From JACKJK01 sp046159835 (GTDB lineage: Bacteria > Pseudomonadota > Alphaproteobacteria > Rhizobiales > Tepidamorphaceae): a DNA stretch of 64,000 nucleotides. Location of the stretch: contig NZ_JBJXCY010000001.1 of assembly GCF_046159835.1 (NCBI RefSeq), positions 434,001 to 498,000 on the forward strand. The letters run 5' to 3'. Below, one piece after another: positions 46,482-54,014 of this stretch (its first letter is position 1; each line of letters starts with the position of its first letter). The position numbers and the translations under genes are program-made. The notes under the pieces were generated by a model. That model was not told where the DNA came from. It worked only from the letters and a program-made list of their open reading frames with translations, and did no database searches.

Positions 46482-47810
46482 ATGGCAGAGACGTTCGATC
46501 TGATCCTCAAGGGCGGCACGGTGGTCAACCAGGACGGCACCGCCCGCCGCGACATCGGCGTGCGCGACGGCCGCATCATCGATCTCGGCTCGTTCCAGGC
46601 CGACCAGGCCGGCAAGGTGATCGACTGCAAGGGTCTGCACATCCTGCCCGGTGTCATCGACACGCAGGTGCACTTCCGTGAGCCGGGCCTCGACCACAAG
46701 GAAGACCTCGAAACCGGCTCGCGCGCCGCCGTCATGGGTGGCGTGACCGGTGTCTTCGAAATGCCGAACACCAATCCGCAGACGGTCACCGCCGAGGCGC
46801 TGTCGGACAAGCTGTCGCGCGCCCGCAACCGGATGCACTGCGACCACGCCTTCTTCATCGGCGGCACGCACCAGAATGCCATCGACCTGCCGGACCTCGA
46901 ACGCCTGCCGGGCTGCTGCGGCGTGAAGGTCTTCATAGGCTCCTCCACCGGCAATCTGCTGGTCGAGGACGATCCCGGCATCGAGATGATCCTGTCGAAG
47001 ATTTCCCGCCGCGCTGCCTTCCACGCCGAGGACGAGCCGCGCCTGCGTGACCGCAAGGCCCACCGCGTGGCCGGTGACCCGTCGAGCCACCCGGTCTGGC
47101 GTGACCCGCTGGCAGCCCTGATGGCGACGGAGCGGTTGGTGGCGCTGGCGCGCAAGCTCGGCAAGCGCATCCACGTGCTGCACATCTCGACCGGACCGGA
47201 AATGGACGTGCTGCGCGCCAACAAGGACGTGGCGACCGTCGAGGTCACCCCGCACCACCTGACGCTGGTCGCGCCGGGCTGCTACCAGCGCTTGGGCACC
47301 CGCGCGCAGATGAACCCGCCCGTGCGCGATGCCGCCCACCAGGAGCGCATCTGGCAGGGTCTGTTCGACGGCACGGTGGACGTGCTCGGCTCCGACCATG
47401 CGCCCCACACGCTTGAGGAGAAGGGCGGCACCTACCCGGAAACGCCGTCGGGCATGACCGGCGTGCAGACGCTGGTGCCGACGATGCTGAACCACGTCAA
47501 CAACGGCAAGCTGTCGCTGCAGCGCTTCGTCGACCTGACAAGCCACGGCCCCTCGCGCATATTCAACATCGCGCGAAAGGGACGCATCGCCGCCGGCTAC
47601 GATGCCGACTTCACGGTCGTCGACATGAAGCGTTCGGAGAAGATCACCAATTCGTGGATCGCGTCGAAATCCAAGTGGACGCCCTATCACGGCGAGACGG
47701 TCACCGGCTGGCCGGTGGGGACGATCATTCGCGGCAACCAGGTGATGTGGGACGGCGAGCTGGTCAACGCCTCGCTCGGCAAGCCCATCGAGTTCCTCGA
47801 GACCCTGTAA
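46482..47810 (+). CDS. pyrC: Dihydroorotase-like amidohydrolase
   Basis: A 442-residue amidohydrolase of the multifunctional-type dihydroorotase group: LHILPGVIDTQVHFREPG at the N-terminal metal site, FIGSSTGNLLV after the candidate carboxylated Lys (GVKVF), HAEDE, HVLHIST and GSDHAPH with the catalytic Asp. The usual DxHxH reads DTQVH, with Gln62 in place of the first His and His64 kept. I recall this variant in other Rhizobiales dihydroorotases. It should catalyse the third step of pyrimidine synthesis. An in-frame ATG at 46467 is an alternative start. Confidence 0.9.
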   Translation: MAETFDLILKGGTVVNQDGTARRDIGVRDGRIIDLGSFQADQAGKVIDCKGLHILPGVIDTQVHFREPGLDHKEDLETGSRAAVMGGVTGVFEMPNTNPQTVTAEALSDKLSRARNRMHCDHAFFIGGTHQNAIDLPDLERLPGCCGVKVFIGSSTGNLLVEDDPGIEMILSKISRRAAFHAEDEPRLRDRKAHRVAGDPSSHPVWRDPLAALMATERLVALARKLGKRIHVLHISTGPEMDVLRANKDVATVEVTPHHLTLVAPGCYQRLGTRAQMNPPVRDAAHQERIWQGLFDGTVDVLGSDHAPHTLEEKGGTYPETPSGMTGVQTLVPTMLNHVNNGKLSLQRFVDLTSHGPSRIFNIARKGRIAAGYDADFTVVDMKRSEKITNSWIASKSKWTPYHGETVTGWPVGTIIRGNQVMWDGELVNASLGKPIEFLETL

Positions 47811-48702
47811 CAACGCCCGGTAGCAAAATTGCCAGTAGTCAGCCACAAGTGTTTTGAGCGACCCAATGTAACTGATCGCTTGTGGCGCTATATGGATATA
47901 CCCAAATTTCTAGATCTCGTTATTTCAAAAAATCTATGGTTATCAAACGCAGAGGTTCTTGCAGCAGATGATCCGTATGAGGGGTTGCCAGATGCATACT
48001 ATTTCCCTCACAGAATCTGGAATAGCATTGATGATTTGCCGAAGAAAATACGAGATCAAATCGAGTTTCTTTATGCTAGTGAGTTTCCTTCGAAGGCCGA
48101 GATTTTTAAAAATTGGTACCGCCTCGAAGAGCAAATGTGTCTATTTAAGAGGTTTAGTAGGCGTCAGTTTTATGTAAATTCTTGGCATGCAGCTCAGCAC
48201 GAATCCATTGCGATGTGGAAAATTTATGCCTCGCCCGGTGATGGAGTAGCGGTAATCACTACAGGAGGAAGGTTGACTCATTCGTTGGACGACGCATCCG
48301 ATGATCTGCACGTTGGTGCGGTTAAATACTGGACGCCTGGAACATTCCAAGTTGGGTCCGAAAATATATTTTCAAATCTAACGGTAAAACGGAGCAGTTA
48401 TTCATTCGAGCAGGAAGTCAGAATAGTTTATTGGGACAATGAAAATTTTCATGATCCACTACAAGGCAGTGTGTGGAACGAGGAAACATTAAGGTACGAG
48501 AATATCAACGAAAATGTAAATCTGCCACGCGCAGGAAGATTAATTCCATGCGATATAAATATTATGATCGAGAAAGTCGTTATTTCACCAAACTCTCCAT
48601 CGTGGTACCTGCCAATGATAGAGAAATTGATCGGGGAACTAGGCCTTAAATTTCCCGTAATGCAATCGAGTCTTCTGCAAGAGCCTCCAATTATTAAATA
48701 AA
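47811..48702. other. AT-rich island carrying the DUF2971 gene
   Basis: GC content drops just after the pyrC stop and recovers immediately before the stop codon of the minus-strand gene at 48703. The island contains only the DUF2971 gene. No repeats or mobility genes at the edges were seen. Confidence 0.65.
47829..48701 (+). CDS. DUF2971 domain protein
   Basis: A 290-residue DUF2971 protein. Family features are LWRYMDIPKFLDLVISKNLWLSNA at the N-terminus, DDPYEGLPD, the central SWHAAQHESIAMWKIY, and SFEQEVRIVYW. The function of the family is not known. It is often found in accessory genome regions. Codon use is AT-rich, unlike the neighbours. The start is a TTG at 47829, because the conserved LWRYMD segment lies upstream of the first ATG (47892). 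It is tail-to-tail with the 48703 gene, one base apart. Confidence 0.82.
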   Translation: MPVVSHKCFERPNVTDRLWRYMDIPKFLDLVISKNLWLSNAEVLAADDPYEGLPDAYYFPHRIWNSIDDLPKKIRDQIEFLYASEFPSKAEIFKNWYRLEEQMCLFKRFSRRQFYVNSWHAAQHESIAMWKIYASPGDGVAVITTGGRLTHSLDDASDDLHVGAVKYWTPGTFQVGSENIFSNLTVKRSSYSFEQEVRIVYWDNENFHDPLQGSVWNEETLRYENINENVNLPRAGRLIPCDINIMIEKVVISPNSPSWYLPMIEKLIGELGLKFPVMQSSLLQEPPIIK

Positions 48703-49359
48703 CTAGTCGCCCGACAGCAGGAAGTACCACGTGCCGTCCGGCCCGATGCCGAGCCGGTAGAACGTGTACTGCCCGGCGTGGCTCGCCATGTCGTCGCGGT
48801 CGGCGGCGGTGATGACCTTGAACAGGTCGACTTCCTGTTCCGGCGTCAGCGCGTCGAAGGGCAGGGCCGCGAAGTAGGGCCACACATAGGCCTCCCGGTC
48901 CGTGCCCGGTTCGACGTGCGCATAGCCGCTTTCGAGAATCTCCACGATGATCGCGAGGATCTCGCGCCCGTTCTCGTCGCCAGCAAGGCTGCGCAGGAAG
49001 CCGACGATGTCGGTCTCGGTGTTCTGGCCCATCGCCGGCGGGAGTTCGCTCTGGTCGATGGGAACCTGCATGCGCGAGATATCGCCGCTGCGGGCTGCTT
49101 CGAGAATTTCCGCGCGCATCCGCTGAACCGCTTCGGGAAGCTTCGAGATATCCTTGGAGACCTCCGGCAGGTTGCCCATGTCGGCGAGGGTCGAGCCGTC
49201 TTCTTGTTGCTGTTCGTCCACCGGCTGCTCCGGTGGCTGGATCGGCACGGTGCGCACAGTGTTGGTGTCCGTCGCTGCAACGCTGGGCGCAGCCGCGAGC
49301 GAGATGCCAGCCGCGATCAGTGCAGCAGCCACCGCAACGCTATGCCGCTCAGTTGCCAT
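48703..49359 (-). CDS. Exported protein of unknown function
   Basis: A 218-residue protein with a signal peptide (VAAALIAAGISLAAAPSVAA), then an acidic linker (PEQPVDEQQQEDGS). A helical domain follows, ending VWPYFAALPFDALTPEQEVDLFKVITAADRDDMASHAG and a final YTFYRLGIGPDGTWYFLLSGD that looks like a small beta domain. I recognise it only as a conserved Rhizobiales hypothetical. It begins inside the end of the TIGR02301 gene (11-base overlap), so the two are cotranscribed. Confidence 0.7.
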   Translation of the reverse strand: MATERHSVAVAAALIAAGISLAAAPSVAATDTNTVRTVPIQPPEQPVDEQQQEDGSTLADMGNLPEVSKDISKLPEAVQRMRAEILEAARSGDISRMQVPIDQSELPPAMGQNTETDIVGFLRSLAGDENGREILAIIVEILESGYAHVEPGTDREAYVWPYFAALPFDALTPEQEVDLFKVITAADRDDMASHAGQYTFYRLGIGPDGTWYFLLSGD

Positions 49360-49777
49360 AACGGGTCGCGATCTGGTTGGAGATGCGGGTGCCTTCGCGC
49401 ACGAACCGGTCAGCCAGCAGCTTGGACGCGTCCGTGCACTCCGAGTGCGTGCGCTCGTAGCCGCGGTAGCCGCGATTGAAGCCGTCCGTGAAACGCGCGC
49501 GGCGCCCCACGCTCGGGTTTTCCGCTTCCAGCAGCGCCTGCATCAGGTCGCGCCACTTTTTGCCGTCTTCCGCGCCGCACAGGTTGCGCAGGTAGTGAAT
49601 CGCGCCGAGCAGTTCCGAAAGCCGCGCCATCTGGTCGTCATAGGGCGCCGTCTGTTCCTTCAGGCCCGGCCGGATCGAGGCTTCCGACTGGGCGGAGGCC
49701 GGCGCGGCGCCGGCCATGAGCGCGGCGGCAAGTGCGAAGGCAGCCAGTGCCTTGGTGCGGGTCGTTGTCTGGAACAT
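49349..49777 (-). CDS. TIGR02301 family protein
   Basis: A 142-residue exported protein with a signal peptide (AAFALAAALMAGAAPASAQ) and the TIGR02301 pattern: LSELLGAIHYLRNLCGAEDGKKWRDLMQALL, FTDGFNRGYRGYERTHSECT with conserved Cys pair, and ADRFVREGTRISNQI. Function unknown; restricted to Alphaproteobacteria as far as I know. The ATG at 49777 places the signal peptide at the N-terminus; an in-frame ATG at 49843 is possible. Confidence 0.82.
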   Translation of the reverse strand: MFQTTTRTKALAAFALAAALMAGAAPASAQSEASIRPGLKEQTAPYDDQMARLSELLGAIHYLRNLCGAEDGKKWRDLMQALLEAENPSVGRRARFTDGFNRGYRGYERTHSECTDASKLLADRFVREGTRISNQIATRYGN

Positions 49778-50080
49778 GCCGTTGTCGTCGAACCTGTGGG
49801 AATGCAATTCAGCTGTTGCGGCGCTCTCTAGCATAACCGCCACAAGATGGCAGGGTCGTGGTGGCGATCACCTGTCATGCGTCAAAACGATGTTGTGGTC
49901 TTGGATTCAACAAGAAGTTGCGTGTTCAATGGCTGCATGGTCGGATGGCGTCGCGTGATTTCGTCCGGCTACCAGCAAACTTAATAGCGCCGCAGAATAC
50001 GGCGATAATGGGCAGCAGGCGTGAATGCGCTGCCCGGCAATCGACACTTGCAGCCTTACGACGCAAGCGAGGAGGGACGC

Positions 50081-50602
50081 ATGACTGGCGACATCGGGAA
50101 GCACGACGTGCCTCTCAACAAGGACCTGTTTTTGCGAAAGCTGCTGCGCGAGCTCAGCGGGACATTGCAGGACGTCGTCGGCATGGAAAACGCCTCCGGC
50201 TATATTGCGGTGGTCGGCAGCGCGATGGGGAAGTGGATCGACGAGCAGTACCGCGAGGCGATGCACGTCAGCGAACTCGACGCCAAGCAGGTCGCGCAAG
50301 TCTTCGTCGACCTGAAGGGCCGCATCGGCGGCGACTTCTACATCATCGAACTCGATTCCGAGAAGATCGTCGTCGGCAATCGAGCCTGCCCCTTCGGCGA
50401 GATGGCCAATGGCCGCGAATCGCTTTGCCAGATGACCTCCAACGTCTTCGGCCGGATCGCCGCCGACAATCTCGGATACGCCCGCGTCAGTCTCGACCAC
50501 ACGATCGCAACCGGTCACAAGCAATGCCGGATCGTGGTCTATTTAAAGCCTGAGCAAAATGTTGAGGTAGATGAGCGCGAATTCTACCGCGTTCCGAAGT
50601 AA
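50081..50602 (+). CDS. MetOD1-like sensory domain protein
   Basis: A 173-residue stand-alone sensory protein resembling the methanogen output domain 1 (V4R-like) group. ENASGYIAVVGSAMGKWIDEQYREA and RIGGDFYIIELDSEKIVVGNRACPFGEMANGRESLC lead to CRIVVYLKPEQN at the end. Three cysteines (ACPFG, SLCQM, QCRIV) are in positions suitable for metal or redox sensing. A perfect GGAGG precedes the ATG at 50081. The downstream histidine kinase gene begins 32 bases before its stop codon, so they are coexpressed. Confidence 0.75.
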   Translation: MTGDIGKHDVPLNKDLFLRKLLRELSGTLQDVVGMENASGYIAVVGSAMGKWIDEQYREAMHVSELDAKQVAQVFVDLKGRIGGDFYIIELDSEKIVVGNRACPFGEMANGRESLCQMTSNVFGRIAADNLGYARVSLDHTIATGHKQCRIVVYLKPEQNVEVDEREFYRVPK

Positions 50603-51692
50603 CTTCGCAGTGGTTGATGCGATGTCCATGGAACTTTGCGACGAAATTCTGGAAACCCATCCAGCCGAATCGATCTCGATGTCGGTCGACGGCGAAATAA
50701 TGTTCGCCAATGCCCGCGCGCGGAAGCTCATCATCCGTGGCGAGGAGAAGTTTCCTGACCTGTGGTCTGAATCGCGCGAGCGGGTTCTTGAGATCATCGG
50801 TCATTGTGCTGGCGGCAGCACGTGGCAGCCCTTCGCGCTGACCCGAAAGGGTGGCGGCCATGACGGCGTGAAGATGCGCTGGCGTGGGCGGGGCTATCGC
50901 CGCGACGGCAAGCCGCCGATGGTCGCCATCGTCGGTGACGAGAGCCACACCCATGCGTTCGAGGAACACCGCAAGCTTGTGCGAGAGTTGAATGAGCAGC
51001 TCGCCCACCACATGCGCATGGAGGCCAAGCTCGACGAGGCCCTGACAGGCCAGCAGAAGCTGCATCGCGAACTGGTCCACCGGGTCAAGAACAACCTGTC
51101 GATTCTCTCGGCGCTGATCCGGCTTCGCGCCAATTCCGCCGTCAGCGAAGAAACGCGCGATGCGCTGAAGCAGCTTGAATCGCGCACCATGGCCATGGCG
51201 CTGGTCCACCAGATGCTCGACCGCAACCAGCAGATCGACCGCGTCGATGCAGCCCAGGTGGTCGAGCAGCTCTGCGGGATCATTGAATCCTCGATCCTGC
51301 CGCCCAACGTGAAGATCATTCGCGACCTCACGCCCCATCCCCTCCACATCGACGACGCGACGCCCCTGTGCCTGCTGGTCAACGAGCTTGTCACCAACTC
51401 GATCAAGCACGCCTTTTCAGGCAGCGACAGCGGCGAGGTGCATGTCCGCCTGAAGAAGAACGGCGTCGACAAGCTGGAAGTCCACGTCGCCGACAATGGC
51501 GCCGGGTTCTCCGAAGCCGGTGATGGCAAGGGGTCGGGCACGCGGATCGTCCGCGCCCTTACCGAGCAGCTGCGCGGCGACCTGCATGTGGAATCGGAGA
51601 ACGGGACGGTCTGGCAACTGATCTTCCCGCCCGTCGAACCCGGACGGATCACGCAGACACCGCCGCCCGCAAACGATTTGGCAGCCAACTGA
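50571..51692 (+). CDS. PAS-HisKA_2 family sensor histidine kinase
   Basis: A 373-residue soluble kinase. An N-terminal PAS-like domain (SISMSVDGEIMFANARARKLI, about 32-150) is followed by the HisKA_2 dimerisation segment with phospho-His in LVHRVKNNLSILSALIRLRANS, then the HATPase_c domain (LVNELVTNSIKHAF for the N-box, VADNGAGFSEAGDG for G1). No transmembrane segment or receiver domain is visible. This kinase class is common in alphaproteobacterial stress and light signalling. It overlaps the MetOD1-like gene by 32 bases; no response regulator is adjacent. Confidence 0.9.
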   Translation: MSANSTAFRSNFAVVDAMSMELCDEILETHPAESISMSVDGEIMFANARARKLIIRGEEKFPDLWSESRERVLEIIGHCAGGSTWQPFALTRKGGGHDGVKMRWRGRGYRRDGKPPMVAIVGDESHTHAFEEHRKLVRELNEQLAHHMRMEAKLDEALTGQQKLHRELVHRVKNNLSILSALIRLRANSAVSEETRDALKQLESRTMAMALVHQMLDRNQQIDRVDAAQVVEQLCGIIESSILPPNVKIIRDLTPHPLHIDDATPLCLLVNELVTNSIKHAFSGSDSGEVHVRLKKNGVDKLEVHVADNGAGFSEAGDGKGSGTRIVRALTEQLRGDLHVESENGTVWQLIFPPVEPGRITQTPPPANDLAAN

Positions 51693-51699
51693 CCCGGGG

Positions 51700-52125
51700 C
51701 TACCCGGCGCCAACCATCTTGCGGGCATGCGCGATCACTTCCAGCGCGCGTGGAGTCAGCGGATAGCGGTCGAGGTCGAACGGCTTTTCCCAGGCAACTT
51801 CTGCGGCATCGCTCATGGCATGGGCCTCGCCGGACACGTAGCGCGCGGCGAAATTCGAGATCTTGTAGAGCTCCCCACTTTCCGTCTTGAAGTCGATTTC
51901 CATCCCCGCGCCGACGATGGTCGCCACGACGCCGGTTTCCTCGGAAAGCTCGCGCAGGGCGGCTTCCTCTGCCCGCTCGCCCGCCTCGATGCGCCCGCCC
52001 GGCAGGCTCCACAGGAACGGCGGCTTGGCGCGCTTCACCAGAAGCACGAGATTGGCGTGGAAGACGCAGATGGATGCAGCGGCGATGATGCCGGGTTTCG
52101 ATGGAAAGCTGATGATATCGCCCAT
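51700..52125 (-). CDS. NUDIX hydrolase
   Basis: A 141-residue NUDIX protein with a complete box: GGRIEAGERAEEAALRELSEETGV (the G-x5-E-x7-REUxEExGU pattern), binding Mg2+ for hydrolysis of a nucleoside diphosphate derivative. The substrate is unknown; an ADP-ribose or MutT-like role is possible. It is convergent with the kinase gene, seven bases apart. Confidence 0.9.
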   Translation of the reverse strand: MGDIISFPSKPGIIAAASICVFHANLVLLVKRAKPPFLWSLPGGRIEAGERAEEAALRELSEETGVVATIVGAGMEIDFKTESGELYKISNFAARYVSGEAHAMSDAAEVAWEKPFDLDRYPLTPRALEVIAHARKMVGAG

Positions 52126-52172
52126 GATCCGCTTATACGCGCTTCATCGCGTGGGCGATGCCGTTATTTTCG

Positions 52173-52661
52173 TCAAAACATTGCGTCGACGAGGGCCTGC
52201 GCGCCTTCGGTGTCGTCGGAGATGGCGATATCGGCAATCGTCAGATGGCCGTGGATGATGCCGTTGAGCTGGCCAAGGATGCCGCGGGCTGCATCGAGAG
52301 TCGTTTCGGTGAGACTGACGGCGGCCTCTTCCGAGCCGTTTTCATACAGTCGCGCGATTTCGCCGATGGCCGGCGCGATGATGAGATCGAGTTCGCGCGT
52401 GGAGGCGAGAAACGCATCGCGGTAGCGTGCGGGAGAGGCCTCGTAGGCGGCAATCACCCCGTCCGCGATTGCCAACCCGGAGCCGCGGAAGTGATCGACA
52501 TAGGATTTCGGCTGCCAGTCGGACGCGTCCTCGATGCACTCGGGCATGTCGGAGACGAGCTCGAGCAGCATGACGATCTCGTTGTAGTGATTGAGGTAAT
52601 CGGTCGCCAACCCGGTTTCGGGATGGACCCCTTCTACTCCCTCGAACGGCTCGGCAGGCAT
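52173..52661 (-). CDS. Conserved alphaproteobacterial hypothetical protein
   Basis: A 162-residue soluble helical protein. FEGVEGVHPETGLATDYLNHYNEIVMLLE is conserved in my memory of Rhizobiales hypotheticals, as is DWQPKSYVDHFRGSGLAIADGVIAAYE. No catalytic motif. The ATG at 52661 fits the remembered N-terminus; an in-frame ATG at 52706 is the alternative. It lies upstream of and codirectional with the NUDIX gene. Confidence 0.68.
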   Translation of the reverse strand: MPAEPFEGVEGVHPETGLATDYLNHYNEIVMLLELVSDMPECIEDASDWQPKSYVDHFRGSGLAIADGVIAAYEASPARYRDAFLASTRELDLIIAPAIGEIARLYENGSEEAAVSLTETTLDAARGILGQLNGIIHGHLTIADIAISDDTEGAQALVDAMF

Positions 52662-52781
52662 ACACGACCCCAGAAATTTGTCTTCGCGCTCCGGTTGTCC
52701 TCCCATTAGAGGCCTGATGGCTTAAATTCTATTAAACCGAAAACAGAATTCGCTCGTTTTACGTTTCGTCAGGAGCCGCGC

Positions 52782-53546
52782 ATGTGTGGTCGATATCTGC
52801 TGCGAACCTCGCCGGAGGAAGTGCGCGACACGTTCGGATATGCCGCGCAGCCGAACTTTCCGCCGCGCTACAACATCGCGCCGACCCAGCCCATCCCGAT
52901 CGTGCGCGAAGATGCCGGTGACAGGGCCAGCCCGGAATTCGCGCTGGTGCGCTGGGGGCTGCTGCCGCCGTGGGTGAAGGATATCAAGGACTTCCCGACC
53001 CTCATCAACGCGCGCTCGGAAGAAGCGGCGAACAAGCCGGCGTTCCGCACCGCCATGCGCCGCCGCCGCTGCCTGATCCCCGCCGACGGGTTCTACGAAT
53101 GGCAGAAGGCGGAGAACGGCAAGAAGCAGCCCTACCTGATCCAGCGGCCCGACGCGCAGGTCTTCGCATTCGCCGGGCTTTGGGAAACCTGGATGGACGC
53201 GCAGGGCAACGAACTGGAAAGCGCGGCGATCCTGACGACTGCCGCCAACGAGACGCTGACACCGCTGCATCATCGCATGCCCGTGGTCATCGAGAAGGAA
53301 GACCGCGCCCGCTGGCTGCACTGTGACGAAACCTCGGGCGACGACATCTCCGACCTGCTGAAGGCGGCACCGGAGGACTACTTCCGCGCCTTCCCGGTTT
53401 CCACGCGGGTGAACTCCGTCGCCAATGACGACGAGAGCCTCGTCGTGCCGTTGGCCGACGAGCAGACGCCTGCAGCGACGGACAAGGAAAAGCCGTCTGC
53501 AAAGAAGAAACCAAAGGCCGGCGACGGCCAGATGTCGCTGTTCTGA
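52782..53546 (+). CDS. SOS response-associated peptidase (SRAP/YedK, HMCES-like)
   Basis: A 254-residue SRAP protein. The active Cys2 is exposed after removal of Met1 (MCGRYLL). NIAPTQPIPIVRED, WGLLPPWVKD and NARSEEAANKPAFRTAM are conserved, and the catalytic His lies in LHHRMPVVIEKED. The family crosslinks to abasic sites in single-stranded DNA, shielding them from cleavage. A Lys/Ala-rich tail ends GDGQMSLF. No clear SOS box was found in its upstream region. Confidence 0.93.
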   Translation: MCGRYLLRTSPEEVRDTFGYAAQPNFPPRYNIAPTQPIPIVREDAGDRASPEFALVRWGLLPPWVKDIKDFPTLINARSEEAANKPAFRTAMRRRRCLIPADGFYEWQKAENGKKQPYLIQRPDAQVFAFAGLWETWMDAQGNELESAAILTTAANETLTPLHHRMPVVIEKEDRARWLHCDETSGDDISDLLKAAPEDYFRAFPVSTRVNSVANDDESLVVPLADEQTPAATDKEKPSAKKKPKAGDGQMSLF

Positions 53547-53550
53547 TGCT

Positions 53551-54003
53551 TTAGCGCGCGTTGGCCGGGTTCTTTGAAGGGTCCAGCCATTTCGCCATGG
53601 CGGTGCGCGGCTCCACGTCGTAGCCGAGCGCGGAATAGAACGCCTCGACCTGCGTGTTCTCGGTGCGGATCAGCAGGTTCAGCTTCCAGATGCCGCGCGC
53701 CATGAGCCAGCCTTCCGCTGCATCCATCACCTGCCGCCCGAAGCCGCGCCCGCGAAAGTCCGGGTGGACGCTGACATAGTAGACCGTCCCGCGATGCCCG
53801 TCGTGACCGACCATGACACTGGCGGCAATCCGCCCGTCCGCCTCGCCGACGAGCAAGGTGGATTCCTGGCCCCTCATGGCAAGGTCGATGTCCTGCCCCG
53901 GATCGTTCCACGGCCGCGTCAGCCCGCAGGCCTTCCATAGCTCCGCAACACTATCGGTTTCATCCGTCCGCATCTCGCGGATCGCAAGTTCGGTCTCGTT
54001 CAT
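53551..54003 (-). CDS. GNAT-family N-acetyltransferase (YpeA-like)
   Basis: A 150-residue acetyltransferase. The acetyl-CoA binding motif reads VHPDFRGRGFGRQVMDAAE, preceded by VYYVSV. RTENTQVEAFYSALGYDVE marks the C-terminal part of the fold. It resembles YpeA (LWKACGLTRPWNDPGQD). Substrate unknown. It is downstream of the FAD-linked dehydrogenase gene by 11 bases and likely cotranscribed. Confidence 0.9.
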   Translation of the reverse strand: MNETELAIREMRTDETDSVAELWKACGLTRPWNDPGQDIDLAMRGQESTLLVGEADGRIAASVMVGHDGHRGTVYYVSVHPDFRGRGFGRQVMDAAEGWLMARGIWKLNLLIRTENTQVEAFYSALGYDVEPRTAMAKWLDPSKNPANAR

Positions 54004-54014
54004 CGTCGTTTTGC

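Noticed and set aside
52707..52781. SOS box upstream of the SRAP gene
   Set aside because: The sequence GTTTTACGTTTC does not fit GTTC-N7-GTTC or GAAC-N7-GAAC.
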